From Desulfohalovibrio reitneri (GTDB taxonomy: Bacteria; Desulfobacterota; Desulfovibrionia; Desulfovibrionales; Desulfovibrionaceae): a stretch of 64,000 nt of DNA. How positions within the stretch are numbered: the first letter of the stretch is position 1; the number at the start of each line of letters is the position of its first letter. The DNA is taken from assembly GCF_000711295.1 (NCBI RefSeq), contig NZ_JOMJ01000003.1:1933501-1997500 (forward strand), given 5' to 3'. The position numbers and the translations under genes are program-made. Below, one piece after another: positions 49,850 through 58,667 of this stretch. A model generated the notes under the pieces. That model saw only the letters and a list, made by a program, of their open reading frames with translations, was not told the DNA's origin and searched no databases.

Positions 49850-51025
49850 CTAGGGGCAGACCGACTTGTAGAAGGTGAACTCGCCCTGGTCGTTGATCTT
49901 GACCACCACGGCGCACTTCACGGGGTCGCCGTCCTCGTTGAAGGACATGGTGCCGGTGATGCCCTCGAAGGAGGCCATGCCGCCCAGGGCGGTCATGACT
50001 TCCTCGCGCCGCTGCTCAAGCTCGCCGTTGAGGCCGGCGCGCTGGACGGCGTCGAGCATGATGTGGATGGCGTCCCAGGTCAGGGCGGCCACGTCGTCAG
50101 GGGTTTCGCCGTAGGCGGCCTCGTAGTCCTCGATGAACTCCTTGGTCTTGCCGGTGGCTCCGGCGGCGGCGTAGTGGGTGGTGAAGAACTGGCCCTTGCA
50201 GTCGTCGCCGCAAAGGTTCATCAGCTCGGCCGAGCCCCAGGAGTCGGAGCCCAGGATGGGCTTGTCCCAGCCCAGGTCGTGCGCCTGCTTGGCGATGAGG
50301 GCCACCTCGGAATAGTACTGGGGCAGGAAGAGCACGTCGGCGTCGGAATTGACGATGTTGGTCAGCTGGGCGCTGAAGTCCTGGTCCTTGGTGGTGAAGG
50401 TCTCGGAGGCCACCACGGAGCCTTTGCCGTGGATTTCCTCGAAGGCCTTGGTGAAGAACTCGGCCAGCCCCTTGGGGTAGTCGGAGGCGATGTCGTAGAG
50501 CACGGCGGCCTTGTCGGCCCCGAACTCCTCGGTGGCGAACTTGGCGGCCACCGGACCCTGGAAGGGGTCCAGGAAGCAGGCCCGGAAGACGTAGGGGCGG
50601 TTCTTGGTGGTGGTGGGGTTGGTGGACCAGGGAGAGATCATGGGGGTCATGTTGGCGTCGGCCACCTCGCCCGCGGGGATGGCCTGCTTGGAGCTCTGGG
50701 GTCCGATGAGGCCCAGCACGCGGTCCTGCTCGATGAGCTTCAGGGCCGCGGACACGGCGGACTCGGCCTTGGACTCGTTGTCCTCGTAGACGAACTCCAG
50801 GGGCAGCATCTCCTCGCCCACCCGCAGCCCGCCTGCGTCGTTGATGCGTTTTTTCAGCATCTCGGCGGCGTTCTTGGAGGATTCGCCCACCTTGGGGATG
50901 TCGCCGGTGAGGGGGATGTTGAAACCGATCTTGACGACCTTCTCGTCGCCGTCTCCGCCGCCGCAGCCGAAAGCCAGCAGGGCGGACAGGGCGAGAGCCG
51001 CGAGCAGAATGACATGTTTGCGCAT
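49850..51025 (-). CDS. livJ: Branched-chain amino acid ABC transporter substrate-binding lipoprotein
   Basis: The 391-aa lipoprotein starts at ATG 51025 (AAGGAGCACCC upstream). The signal peptide ends in lipobox LAFGC (Cys21) followed by a GGGDGDE linker. The rest is a type I periplasmic binding protein: KIGFNIPLTGDIPKVGESSKNAAEMLKK, LGLIGPQSSKQAIPAGEVADANMTPMISPWSTNP, DFSAQLTNIVNSDADVLFLPQY. It captures amino acids for LivHMGF. A gap of 79 bp separates it from livH. Confidence 0.93.
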   Translation of the reverse strand: MRKHVILLAALALSALLAFGCGGGDGDEKVVKIGFNIPLTGDIPKVGESSKNAAEMLKKRINDAGGLRVGEEMLPLEFVYEDNESKAESAVSAALKLIEQDRVLGLIGPQSSKQAIPAGEVADANMTPMISPWSTNPTTTKNRPYVFRACFLDPFQGPVAAKFATEEFGADKAAVLYDIASDYPKGLAEFFTKAFEEIHGKGSVVASETFTTKDQDFSAQLTNIVNSDADVLFLPQYYSEVALIAKQAHDLGWDKPILGSDSWGSAELMNLCGDDCKGQFFTTHYAAAGATGKTKEFIEDYEAAYGETPDDVAALTWDAIHIMLDAVQRAGLNGELEQRREEVMTALGGMASFEGITGTMSFNEDGDPVKCAVVVKINDQGEFTFYKSVCP

Positions 51026-51180
51026 CTGGGTGCTCCTTGGCGCGGGTGAATGAGGCTGTACCCCGAACATGACGTGCAGACATACCCGATGCGGCATCGT
51101 TTATTCAAGTCAAAATCCGCCGCACGCGGGAACAACGTGATGTTTTTCTAAAAATGGAAAGAGGGGGTTGCGGGGTAAGC

Positions 51181-51195
51181 CGTAATCAGATTACG
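51181..51195. promoter_or_regulatory. Palindrome CGTAATC-A-GATTACG
   Basis: The 15-bp perfect palindrome lies in the divergent region between livJ and the XRE-hybrid kinase gene, 48 bp upstream of the kinase ATG. It is a candidate operator, possibly for the HTH domain of that kinase. Confidence 0.5.
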
Positions 51196-51243
51196 TGTCG
51201 TCGGTTGGAAAATCATGTACTGTACGATCAAGGTGGACAGATC

Positions 51244-53847
51244 ATGAGCAACGACGTCGCCAGCCTCCGCAACGCTTTTGGCGAACGGCTGCGCTTTCTG
51301 CGCGGCCTGGCGGAAATGACCCAGGCCGAGCTGGCGGAGCGCTCCGGCATTTCCCTGGAACATTTCAGCAAGCTGGAGCGGGGCGCGGCCTCCCCCTCCT
51401 TCTCCTCCATATGCGCCCTGGCCGCGGCCCTGCACACCGAACCGGCCAACCTTTTCCTGCATGGCGGGCAGGTCTGCGACCTCCCGGAACACCCGACCTC
51501 GAGCGGGGCGGACCTGGAGTGGGCCCGCTACCTCTCCGGGGTGGGGCTGTGGAGTTTCGACCCCGCTTCCCAGAAATTCGAGTGGTCCGGGGAGTCCCTC
51601 CGTCTGCTGGGCCTCGGCGGGGACGGGGAGTCCGGCCTGGAGGCGGTGCTCGCCCGGGTCCACCCCGGGGACGCCCAGCGCGTGCGGATGGCCTGGGAAG
51701 GGGAGCTGGAGGGCGCGCCGGGACGGCCCATGCAATTCCGGCTTCAGTTGCAGGGCGGCAAGGAGCGGCTGGTCATCCGCACCTGCGAGGCGGATGAATC
51801 AGGCCTCCTGCGCGGCGCGCTGGTGGACGTCACCGAGCGGCGGCGGCTGGAGGAGAGCCTGGCCAGCACCCGCGCCGGGCTGGAGGACATGGTGAACCGC
51901 CGCACCCGCGACCTCCACCGCACCGTGGCGGCCCTCAACGAAGAGATCGCCGGCCACAGGGAAACGGAGGGGGCGCTGCGGCGGACCACGGACCTGTTCA
52001 ACGCGGTCATGGAAGGGGTCAACGAGGTCATCTGGGTGCGCGACCTGACAGACGGCCGCATCCTGCACGTCAACCCCGCCTGCGAACGCATCCTCGGCCG
52101 CAGCGTGCGCAGCATGCTTGAGGCCCCGGAGACGTTCATGGAGGCCTTCCATCCGGGCGACCGCGAGCCCCTGCGGGAGGCCATCAGGCGGCTGCGGGAG
52201 GAGGGCTCCCCACTGCGCATGGACGCGCGCATCATTCCGCCCGAGGGCGGGGTGCGCCACGTGCGCCTGCGCGGATATCCGGTGCGCGGCGGCGACACCC
52301 CCATGGTGGTGGGCCTGGCCGAGGACGTCACCGACGAGCATTTGCGCCAGGAGCAGTTCCGCCTGCTGGTGGAGAACATCCGCGAGGTGTTTTGGGTGGT
52401 GGAGCCGGACCTGTCCGTGTCCTACGTCAGCCCCGCCATCTTGGACATGTTCGCCATGGACCCGGCCGAAATCCTGGCCGACGGCATGCGCTTTCTGGAC
52501 CGCGTTCATCCGGAGGACCGGGAAAAGGTGGTTCGGGCCATGCGCAGGCAGTGGGAGCAGGACGGCGAGGATTTCAACGTCACCTACCGGGTGGTGCGGC
52601 CGGACGGACAGGCCTGGATCTGGTCGCGGACCTATCCCGTGCGGGACGAGTCCGGCAACATCCAGCGGCTGGTGGGGCTGGCCGAGGACGTCACCGAGCA
52701 GGTGGAGCGGGAACAGGCCATCCGCAGGGAGAGCGAGGAGGCCAGGAAGGCCAGCCAGGCGGGCAGGGAGTACCTGGCCCAGACCAGCCACGAGGTGCGC
52801 AACCTTCTCTCCGGCATGCTTTCCGGCCTGGAACTGGTGCAGGCCAGGGACCTGGAGCCGGAAACGCTGGCCGACGTGCGGCGGGCCGTGGAGTCCGGAC
52901 GGGACCTGACCCGCGTGCTGGGCGACGTGCTGGATTTCTCCCGCCTGGAGGCCGGGCATCTGGATTTGGCCCGGGAACCCTTCGACCCGTCCGCCCTGGC
53001 CCGGGACGCCATGCGGCTGGTGGAGGGCGCGGCCGAGGCCGCCGGGCTGGAGATAGAGGCGGGGTTCGAGCCTGGCCTGCCGGACTGCGTGGAGGGCGAC
53101 CCGTTGCGGGTGCGGCAGATCCTCCTCAACCTGCTGAACAACGCGGTCAAGTACGCCGCGCCGGGGACGGCGGTGCTGCGCCTGGGCTCCGACGGGGGCG
53201 GCGGCCTGCGCTTCGTGGTGGAGGACGACGGCCCGGGCATGGACCCGGAGCTTTTGCAGGCGGTCCTTTCCCCGTACGCCCGGGGCGGCTCCGGCATCCA
53301 GCCGGGCGCGGGCCTGGGGCTGACCATCTGCGTCAAGCTGGCGGAGGCCATGGGCGGCTGGTTGTCGCTGTCCTCCGAGCCGGGCGGGGGGACCTGGGCC
53401 GAGGTGGCCCTGCCCTTGCCGGCGCGCTGCGGAAAATCCCTCGCGGAAGAAGAGGAGGCGGCGGCGATTCGGCCCCTGCGCCTTCTGCTGGTGGAGGACA
53501 ACCCGGTCAACCTGCTGGCCGCCCAGCGCACCCTGGAGGGGCAGGGGCACGAGGTGCTGCCAGCGGCGGACGGCCTCGAGGCCCTGCGCCTGCTGGCGGC
53601 CGAGGACGTTGACCTGGTGGTCATGGACCTGCAGATGCCCCGGCTCGACGGCCTGGAGGTGACGCGTCGCATCCGCGCCGGGGAGGAAGGGGTGCGCGAC
53701 CCGGACGTGCCCGTGGTGGCGCTGACCGCGCATGTGTTCGAGGACGACCGGGACAGCTGCCTGGAGGCGGGGATGAACGCCTTTTTGACCAAGCCGGTGG
53801 ACTGGTCGGCCTTTAACAAGACCGTTGCCGGGCTGGTATCCGGGTGA
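51244..53847 (+). CDS. Hybrid histidine kinase with N-terminal XRE HTH domain
   Basis: The 867-aa protein starts at ATG 51244. Domains in order: XRE-type HTH (about 10-68; FGERLRFLRGLAEMTQAELAERSGISLEHFSKLERG), three PAS domains (about 80-200, 255-375, 377-495; MVVGLAEDVTDEH and LVGLAEDVTEQ mark PAS ends), HisKA with His516 in YLAQTSHEVRNLLSGML, HATPase with LLNLLNNAVKYA and GAGLGLTICVKLAEAMGG, and a receiver with Asp795 in VVMDLQMPRLDG. There are no membrane segments, so it is cytoplasmic. The union of a DNA-binding domain and a kinase in one chain is unusual. Its target could be livJ or its own promoter. Confidence 0.92.
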   Translation: MSNDVASLRNAFGERLRFLRGLAEMTQAELAERSGISLEHFSKLERGAASPSFSSICALAAALHTEPANLFLHGGQVCDLPEHPTSSGADLEWARYLSGVGLWSFDPASQKFEWSGESLRLLGLGGDGESGLEAVLARVHPGDAQRVRMAWEGELEGAPGRPMQFRLQLQGGKERLVIRTCEADESGLLRGALVDVTERRRLEESLASTRAGLEDMVNRRTRDLHRTVAALNEEIAGHRETEGALRRTTDLFNAVMEGVNEVIWVRDLTDGRILHVNPACERILGRSVRSMLEAPETFMEAFHPGDREPLREAIRRLREEGSPLRMDARIIPPEGGVRHVRLRGYPVRGGDTPMVVGLAEDVTDEHLRQEQFRLLVENIREVFWVVEPDLSVSYVSPAILDMFAMDPAEILADGMRFLDRVHPEDREKVVRAMRRQWEQDGEDFNVTYRVVRPDGQAWIWSRTYPVRDESGNIQRLVGLAEDVTEQVEREQAIRRESEEARKASQAGREYLAQTSHEVRNLLSGMLSGLELVQARDLEPETLADVRRAVESGRDLTRVLGDVLDFSRLEAGHLDLAREPFDPSALARDAMRLVEGAAEAAGLEIEAGFEPGLPDCVEGDPLRVRQILLNLLNNAVKYAAPGTAVLRLGSDGGGGLRFVVEDDGPGMDPELLQAVLSPYARGGSGIQPGAGLGLTICVKLAEAMGGWLSLSSEPGGGTWAEVALPLPARCGKSLAEEEEAAAIRPLRLLLVEDNPVNLLAAQRTLEGQGHEVLPAADGLEALRLLAAEDVDLVVMDLQMPRLDGLEVTRRIRAGEEGVRDPDVPVVALTAHVFEDDRDSCLEAGMNAFLTKPVDWSAFNKTVAGLVSG

Positions 53848-53916
53848 TGCCCCGGATTGTCACGGCCCGCGCTTTGGGCTATGAACCGGGCCTCCCACCG
53901 GGACCGGAGGTGTGAC

Positions 53917-54528
53917 ATGTCCGAAGAAGCCCTGCGCCGCATATCCGAACACGCCGACGAGGGCGCCGAGCTGCGGCGGCGGTTCTTCCGGGAGCGCTCC
54001 GGCGAGGTCCTGGAGATCGCCCGCCTGGCGGCGGTCTGCCTGGCCTCGGGCGGCAAGCTGCTTTTCTGCGGCAACGGTGGCAGCGCGGCCGACGCGCAGC
54101 ACTTGGCGGCGGAGTTCGTCAACCGCTTCAAGCTGGAGCGCCCGCCCCTGCCCGCCCTGGCCTTGACCACGGACACCTCCGTGCTTACCGCCATCGGCAA
54201 CGACTACGGCTTCGACGAGGTATTCAGCAAGCAGGTGCAGGCCCTGGGCCGCAGGGGGGACATGCTTTTCGCCCTGTCCACCTCGGGCAACAGCCCCAAC
54301 GTGGTGGCCGCCCTGCGCGCGGCCCGCGACCTGGACATGACCCGCGTGGGCCTGACCGGCAAGGACGGCGGGGAGATGCTCTCCCTGTGCGACCGCTGCC
54401 TGCTGGTCCCGGGCAAGACCACCGCGCTGGTGCAGGAGGTGCACATCACCGCCGGGCACTGCGTGTGCGAGCTGGTGGACTACTTCCTCTTCGAGGCCGT
54501 GACCGAACTGCAGCCCTATCTGGGGTAG
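53917..54528 (+). CDS. gmhA: Phosphoheptose isomerase (SIS domain)
   Basis: The 203-aa protein starts at ATG 53917 behind GGAGG. SIS motifs are LLFCGNGGSAADAQHLAAEFVNRF, ALTTDTSVLTAIGNDYGFDEVFSKQV and LFALSTSGNSPNV. The metal/active-site pair lies in AAEF and in QEVHITAGHCVCELVDYF. It converts sedoheptulose 7-phosphate to D-glycero-D-manno-heptose 7-phosphate for LPS core. DiaA, a close homologue acting on DnaA, is the alternative. It is followed by fmdB-like and hemC genes. Confidence 0.86.
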   Translation: MSEEALRRISEHADEGAELRRRFFRERSGEVLEIARLAAVCLASGGKLLFCGNGGSAADAQHLAAEFVNRFKLERPPLPALALTTDTSVLTAIGNDYGFDEVFSKQVQALGRRGDMLFALSTSGNSPNVVAALRAARDLDMTRVGLTGKDGGEMLSLCDRCLLVPGKTTALVQEVHITAGHCVCELVDYFLFEAVTELQPYLG

Positions 54529-54552
54529 CCCCCAGGGCAAGGAGAGACGACG

Positions 54553-54783
54553 ATGCCCATTTTTGAATACAAGTGCGCCGCGTGCGGCCGCGAGTTCGAG
54601 GAACTGGTCTTCGGCGACCAGGCCCCGGCCTGCCCCGATTGCGCCAGCCACGACACGAAAAAGCTCATGTCCAGCTGCCGCCACAAGCACGGCGGCGGCT
54701 CCTCCGGCTTGGACTTCACCCCGCCCACCGGCTCCGGCGGAGGCTGCTCCGGCTGCTCCGGCGGTTCCTGTTCCACCTGCTAG
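54553..54783 (+). CDS. FmdB-family zinc-ribbon protein with Gly-Cys tail
   Basis: The 76-aa protein has the FmdB zinc ribbon at its N-terminus: [18 protein letters not shown] followed by [12 protein letters not shown] (two CxxC pairs). The C-terminal 25 residues are Gly/Ser/Cys-rich ([15 protein letters not shown]), with four more Cys. Family members are small putative regulators of unknown action. It lies 24 bp after gmhA and 8 bp before hemC. Confidence 0.85.
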   Translation: MPIFEYKCAACGREFEELVFGDQAPACPDCASHDTKKLMSSCRHKHGGGSSGLDFTPPTGSGGGCSGCSGGSCSTC

Positions 54784-54791
54784 GACGCTTC

Positions 54792-55721
54792 ATGGCCCAA
54801 CAGCTTCGCATCGGAACCCGGGGCTCCAAGCTCGCCCTGTGGCAGGCCAATCACGTGCGCGACCGCCTTATGGCCCAACACCCGGGCCTGGAGGTGGAGC
54901 TCGTGGTCATCAAGACCCAGGGCGACAAAATCCTGGACGTGCCCCTGGCCAAGATCGGCGGCAAGGCCCTCTTCGTGAAGGAGATCGAGGACGCCATCCT
55001 GGACGGCCGGGCCGACCTGGCCGTGCACTCCATGAAGGACGTGCCCACCGAGCTGCCCGGCGGGCTGGTGGTGGGCGTGACCCCGGAGCGGGAACTGCCC
55101 ACCGACACCCTGTGCTCGGTAAAGTACGGCGGCCTGGACGAACTGCCCCGGGGCGCGCTGGTGGGAACGGCCTCCCTGCGGCGGCAGGCCCAGCTCCTGG
55201 CCCTGCGGCCGGACCTCGTGATCGAGTCCTTGCGCGGCAACCTGGACACCCGCATGCAGAAGCTGCTGGACGGCAAGTACGACGCCATCGTCCTGGCCAC
55301 CTCCGGGCTCAAGCGGCTGGGCGTGGAGGCCCCGCGCATGGAGGTCCTGGGCCCGCCGCGCTTCATCCCGGCGGTCTCCCAGGGGGCGCTGGGCATCGAG
55401 TACCGCGAGGACGACGCCGAGACCCGCGCCCTGCTGGACTTCATGAACCACCCCGAGTCCCGCACCCGCGTGCTGGCCGAGCGCGGCTTCCTGACCCGCC
55501 TGGAGGGCGGCTGCCAAGTGCCCATCGCCGGGCACGCCGTGCTGGACGGCGAAACGGTCCACCTCACCGGCTTGGTATCGGACGTGCGGGGCAAACAGGT
55601 CATCCGCCGCGAGGGTTCCGCCCCCCTGGACGAGGCCTGGGACCTGGGCGTGCGGCTGGCGGACGAGGTGCTGGCCGCGGGCGGCAAGGAAATCCTGGAA
55701 GAGGTCTACTCCCAGGGCTGA
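54792..55721 (+). CDS. hemC: Porphobilinogen deaminase (hydroxymethylbilane synthase)
   Basis: The 309-aa enzyme condenses four porphobilinogen molecules in tetrapyrrole synthesis. Motifs are [89 protein letters not shown] and the cofactor Cys in [13 protein letters not shown]. Length is normal. It serves heme, siroheme and cobalamin pathways; cobT lies convergent next to it. Confidence 0.97.
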   Translation: MAQQLRIGTRGSKLALWQANHVRDRLMAQHPGLEVELVVIKTQGDKILDVPLAKIGGKALFVKEIEDAILDGRADLAVHSMKDVPTELPGGLVVGVTPERELPTDTLCSVKYGGLDELPRGALVGTASLRRQAQLLALRPDLVIESLRGNLDTRMQKLLDGKYDAIVLATSGLKRLGVEAPRMEVLGPPRFIPAVSQGALGIEYREDDAETRALLDFMNHPESRTRVLAERGFLTRLEGGCQVPIAGHAVLDGETVHLTGLVSDVRGKQVIRREGSAPLDEAWDLGVRLADEVLAAGGKEILEEVYSQG

Positions 55722-55722
55722 G

Positions 55723-56790
55723 TCAGCCCCCCGCGGTAACCACCCCGGCGTCCTCGAACCCAGCCATCTCGTTCCAGATGGCCGCGGCGCAGCGAAGCAG
55801 GTGCGCCCCCAGCACCGCTCCCGTGCCCTCGCCCAGGCGGAAGCCCAGGTTCAGCAGGGGCCGTTCCCCCATGGCCTCGATGACGGTGCGGTAGCCAGGC
55901 TCGGCCGAGTCGTGGGCCAGCACGCAGTACCGCTCCACCAGCGGCTGCACCGCCCGCGCCGCCAGATAGGCCGCCGTGGAGATGAAGCCGTCCACCACCA
56001 CCGTCTGGCGGTTGGCCGCGCCGCCCAGCACCAGCCCGGCCAGGGCGGCTATCTCGAACCCGCCCAGGGCGGCCAGGGTGTCCAGCGGCCCCCGGGCCAC
56101 GGCCTCCGCGTTCACCGCCAAGCCCTCGGCCACGATGGCCGCCTTGCGCGACACGCCGTCCGCGTCCAATCCGGTGCCCGGGCCGGTAACGGTTTGCGGG
56201 TCCATTCCCAGATAGGCGCAGAACAGTGCTGTGGACGGCGTGGTGTTCGCGATGCCCATGTCGCCCGTGACCAGGCAGCGCACTCCCTCCAGGGCGGCCT
56301 GGTCGGCCATGTCCAGGCCGATTCGCACGGCCTCGGCGCACTGCTGCGGAGACATGGCCGGGCCCCGGCTCAGGTCGGCGGTGCCCTCGGCCACCTTGCG
56401 GCGCACAAGCCCGGGGGCGCCCTCGAACTCCTCACCGGCCACGCCGCAGTCCGCCACCACCACCTCGGCCCCGCAGACGCGGGCCAGCACGTTCACCCCG
56501 GCGCCCCCGGCCAGGAAGTTGCCCACCATCTGGCGGGTCACTTCCTGGGGAAAGCAGCTCACCCCGCGTTCCACCACGCCGTGGTCCCCGGCCATGACGC
56601 AGACCCGCACCGGGTCTACGCGCGGCGGGCCGCTGTCGGCGATGAGGTAGAGTTTCAGGGCCAGTTCCTCCAACCTCCCCAGGCTGCCCACGGGCTTGGT
56701 GCGCGAGTCCAGGTGCGCCCGGCCGCGCTCTATCAGCGAATCATCCACGGGCCGCACGCGCGCGGCTGCCTCTTCAATGCGGGAATACAT
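55723..56790 (-). CDS. cobT: Nicotinate-nucleotide-dimethylbenzimidazole phosphoribosyltransferase
   Basis: The 355-aa enzyme activates the lower ligand of cobalamin. The start ATG 56790 lies behind CCAGGAGA. Motifs are RTKPVGSLGRLEELA, VMAGDHGVVERGVSCFPQEVT, NFLAGGAGVNVLAR, GDMGIANTTPSTAL and the catalytic region VDGFISTAAYLAA...LLNLGFRLGEGTGAVLG. Length is normal. It converges on hemC with 1 bp between stops. Confidence 0.96.
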   Translation of the reverse strand: MYSRIEEAAARVRPVDDSLIERGRAHLDSRTKPVGSLGRLEELALKLYLIADSGPPRVDPVRVCVMAGDHGVVERGVSCFPQEVTRQMVGNFLAGGAGVNVLARVCGAEVVVADCGVAGEEFEGAPGLVRRKVAEGTADLSRGPAMSPQQCAEAVRIGLDMADQAALEGVRCLVTGDMGIANTTPSTALFCAYLGMDPQTVTGPGTGLDADGVSRKAAIVAEGLAVNAEAVARGPLDTLAALGGFEIAALAGLVLGGAANRQTVVVDGFISTAAYLAARAVQPLVERYCVLAHDSAEPGYRTVIEAMGERPLLNLGFRLGEGTGAVLGAHLLRCAAAIWNEMAGFEDAGVVTAGG

Positions 56791-56896
56791 GAAACAAATC
56801 TCCTGGTTGCACGGATACAAAGCCGGGGAACATAGGTTCCCAATGGAGAAAAATCCAGCCCACCGGGGGGAGGCGCGGCGGCACGGTCCGGGAGGG

Positions 56897-57346
56897 TTAC
56901 GGCAGCTTGACGATGGTCAGCCAGAAGCCCTCGATGGAGCGAACCACCTCGATGAAGCGCTCGAAGTCCACCGGCTTGGTGATGAAGCAGTTGGCGTGGA
57001 GGTCGTAGGCCTTGAGCACGTCCTGCTCATCCTGGGAGATGGTCAGCACCACCACCGGGATGCGCTGCAGCTCCTCGTCCCGCTTGATCTCCCGCAGAAC
57101 CTCCAGGCCGTCCTTGCGGGGCAGGTTGAGGTCCAGGAGCATGAGGTCGGGCTTGCCGCACCCGGCGTACTTGCCTTCCCTGCGCAGGCACTGCAGGGCG
57201 GCCTCGCCGTCCTGCACCACCTCCAGGTCCACCTTGAGCTTGGACTCTTGCAGGGCTTCGGTGGTCAGTTCGATGTCGTCGGGATTGTCTTCCACGAGAA
57301 GGACGCGGATGGGGCGGGTGAGGTTGTGTTCCTCGGGGCTGGTCAT
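56897..57346 (-). CDS. Single-domain response regulator, Rcp1 type
   Basis: The 149-aa receiver starts at ATG 57346, overlapping the kinase stop. Motifs are VLLVEDNPDDIELTTEAL, the phospho-acceptor Asp in DLMLLDLNLPRKDGLEVL, and FITKPVDFERFIEVVRSIEGFW. The NPDD variant and the C-terminal SIEGFWL are typical of Rcp1-like regulators that partner phytochrome-type kinases. There is no output domain, so it probably acts by protein contact or in a phosphorelay. Confidence 0.92.
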   Translation of the reverse strand: MTSPEEHNLTRPIRVLLVEDNPDDIELTTEALQESKLKVDLEVVQDGEAALQCLRREGKYAGCGKPDLMLLDLNLPRKDGLEVLREIKRDEELQRIPVVVLTISQDEQDVLKAYDLHANCFITKPVDFERFIEVVRSIEGFWLTIVKLP

Positions 57347-58548
57347 GCGTGGTCTCCGGGTTGTGGCAGGGTGAAGGAGAAGGCGGCTCCCTGGCCGGGT
57401 CGGGAATCCACCCGCATGGTGCCGCCGTGCCGGTGGATGATCTTGTGGCACAGGGCCAGTCCCAGGCCCGTGCCGGAATACGTGGAAGGGGGATGGAGCT
57501 TCTTGAAGATGCCGAAGATCTTCTCCGCGTAGGCCGGGTCCAGGCCGATGCCGTTGTCAAGCACAGTGACGCGGACCATGTCCCCGTCGTCCGCCGCCGA
57601 GACGTGGATTCGCGGCGGCTCGGCTGAGCGGAACTTCAGGGCGTTGGAGAGGAGGTTGGCGAAGACGCTGCGCAACTGGACCGCGTCGGCCAGCACGCCG
57701 GGCAGGTGGTCGCGGGTGATTTCGGCGTCGTGCTCCCTGAACGAGGACTCCATGTCCCTGATGACGCCGTCGAGGACCGCGTCCGTATCCACGGGCGCGA
57801 GCTCCGCCCCGTGGGTGGTGACGCGGGAGTACCTGAGCAGGTCGTTGATGAGGTCCTGCAGCCGGGCGGCGGCGGCGATGGTCTTGTCCATGTAGCGCCG
57901 CACGTCGCCGTTCAGGTCCGGCAACCGCTTGCGGATGAGCTGCAGAAAGCCTGTGATGGAGCGCAGCGGCTCCTGCAGGTCGTGGGATACGATGAAGACG
58001 AACTGCTGCAACTCCTCGTTGGAGGCGGACAGTTTGGCCGCCTCCCTGGCCAGCTCCTCGCGGGTGCGGCGCGGTTCGGTGACATCGGACACTGCGAAAA
58101 CCACCCCGTCCAGGCCGCCGGATCGGTTGGCCAGGGGGGAGCCGTTTATGGACAGCAGGCTGCGGCGGCCGTCAGGCCAGCGGACCACGCGTTCCATGTT
58201 CTCCACAGCCTCGCCGGCCTGGAGCACCTCGGCGCAGGGCAGGCCCTGCTCCGGGGCGGGGGCGCCGTCGAGGTCGGTGACGGTCCAGGCGGGCTGTTCG
58301 TAGCCCTCGCCGTTGCCGTCGCGTAGCAGCCCGAGGATGGCTTCGGCGTGGCTGTTGGCGAATACGATCTGCCCTTCGGTGTCACAGACCGCGATGCCCA
58401 CGGGCGAGGTGTTGATGATCCGGGCCAGGAAGTCCCTGCCATCCAGATAGCGCAGGGGCTCGCCGCCGCCCTCCGAGCCGGGGGTGTCCACCCGCCGCTT
58501 GAGGCTGCGCAGGTCGCCGCGCAGGCTGGTTCCGTCCTTCTCCCCCAT
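57343..58548 (-). CDS. PAS histidine kinase (phytochrome-like HisKA)
   Basis: The 401-aa kinase starts at ATG 58548 behind GAGGAG. A PAS domain (about 38-165; NTSPVGIAVCDTEGQIVFANSHAEAILG) is followed by HisKA with the acceptor His in FIVSHDLQEPLRSITGFLQLI, and HATPase with NLLSNALKFR, GIGLDPAYAEKIFGIFKKLH and STYSGTGLGLALCHKIIHRHGG. No membrane segments are present. It is translationally coupled to the response regulator by a 4-bp overlap. The signal is unknown. Confidence 0.93.
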   Translation of the reverse strand: MGEKDGTSLRGDLRSLKRRVDTPGSEGGGEPLRYLDGRDFLARIINTSPVGIAVCDTEGQIVFANSHAEAILGLLRDGNGEGYEQPAWTVTDLDGAPAPEQGLPCAEVLQAGEAVENMERVVRWPDGRRSLLSINGSPLANRSGGLDGVVFAVSDVTEPRRTREELAREAAKLSASNEELQQFVFIVSHDLQEPLRSITGFLQLIRKRLPDLNGDVRRYMDKTIAAAARLQDLINDLLRYSRVTTHGAELAPVDTDAVLDGVIRDMESSFREHDAEITRDHLPGVLADAVQLRSVFANLLSNALKFRSAEPPRIHVSAADDGDMVRVTVLDNGIGLDPAYAEKIFGIFKKLHPPSTYSGTGLGLALCHKIIHRHGGTMRVDSRPGQGAAFSFTLPQPGDHA

Positions 58549-58608
58549 GTGCGTGAGGCTCCTCCGGTGGGCAGAATAGCCCGAGTTTCCGACGAAGTAC
58601 AAGGTGCG

Positions 58609-58640
58609 AAAAAAAGGCCCCCCGCCGGGGCGGGAGGCCT
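58609..58640 (-). terminator. Rho-independent terminator of glnA
   Basis: The stem 58615-58624 with 58631-58640 (AGGCC/GGCCT outer, GC-rich inner, one mismatch) is followed on the minus strand by seven T. It lies 28 bp after the glnA stop. Confidence 0.85.
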
Positions 58641-58667
58641 TGCTCGCGGTTGGTTGCCCGCTTCGCC

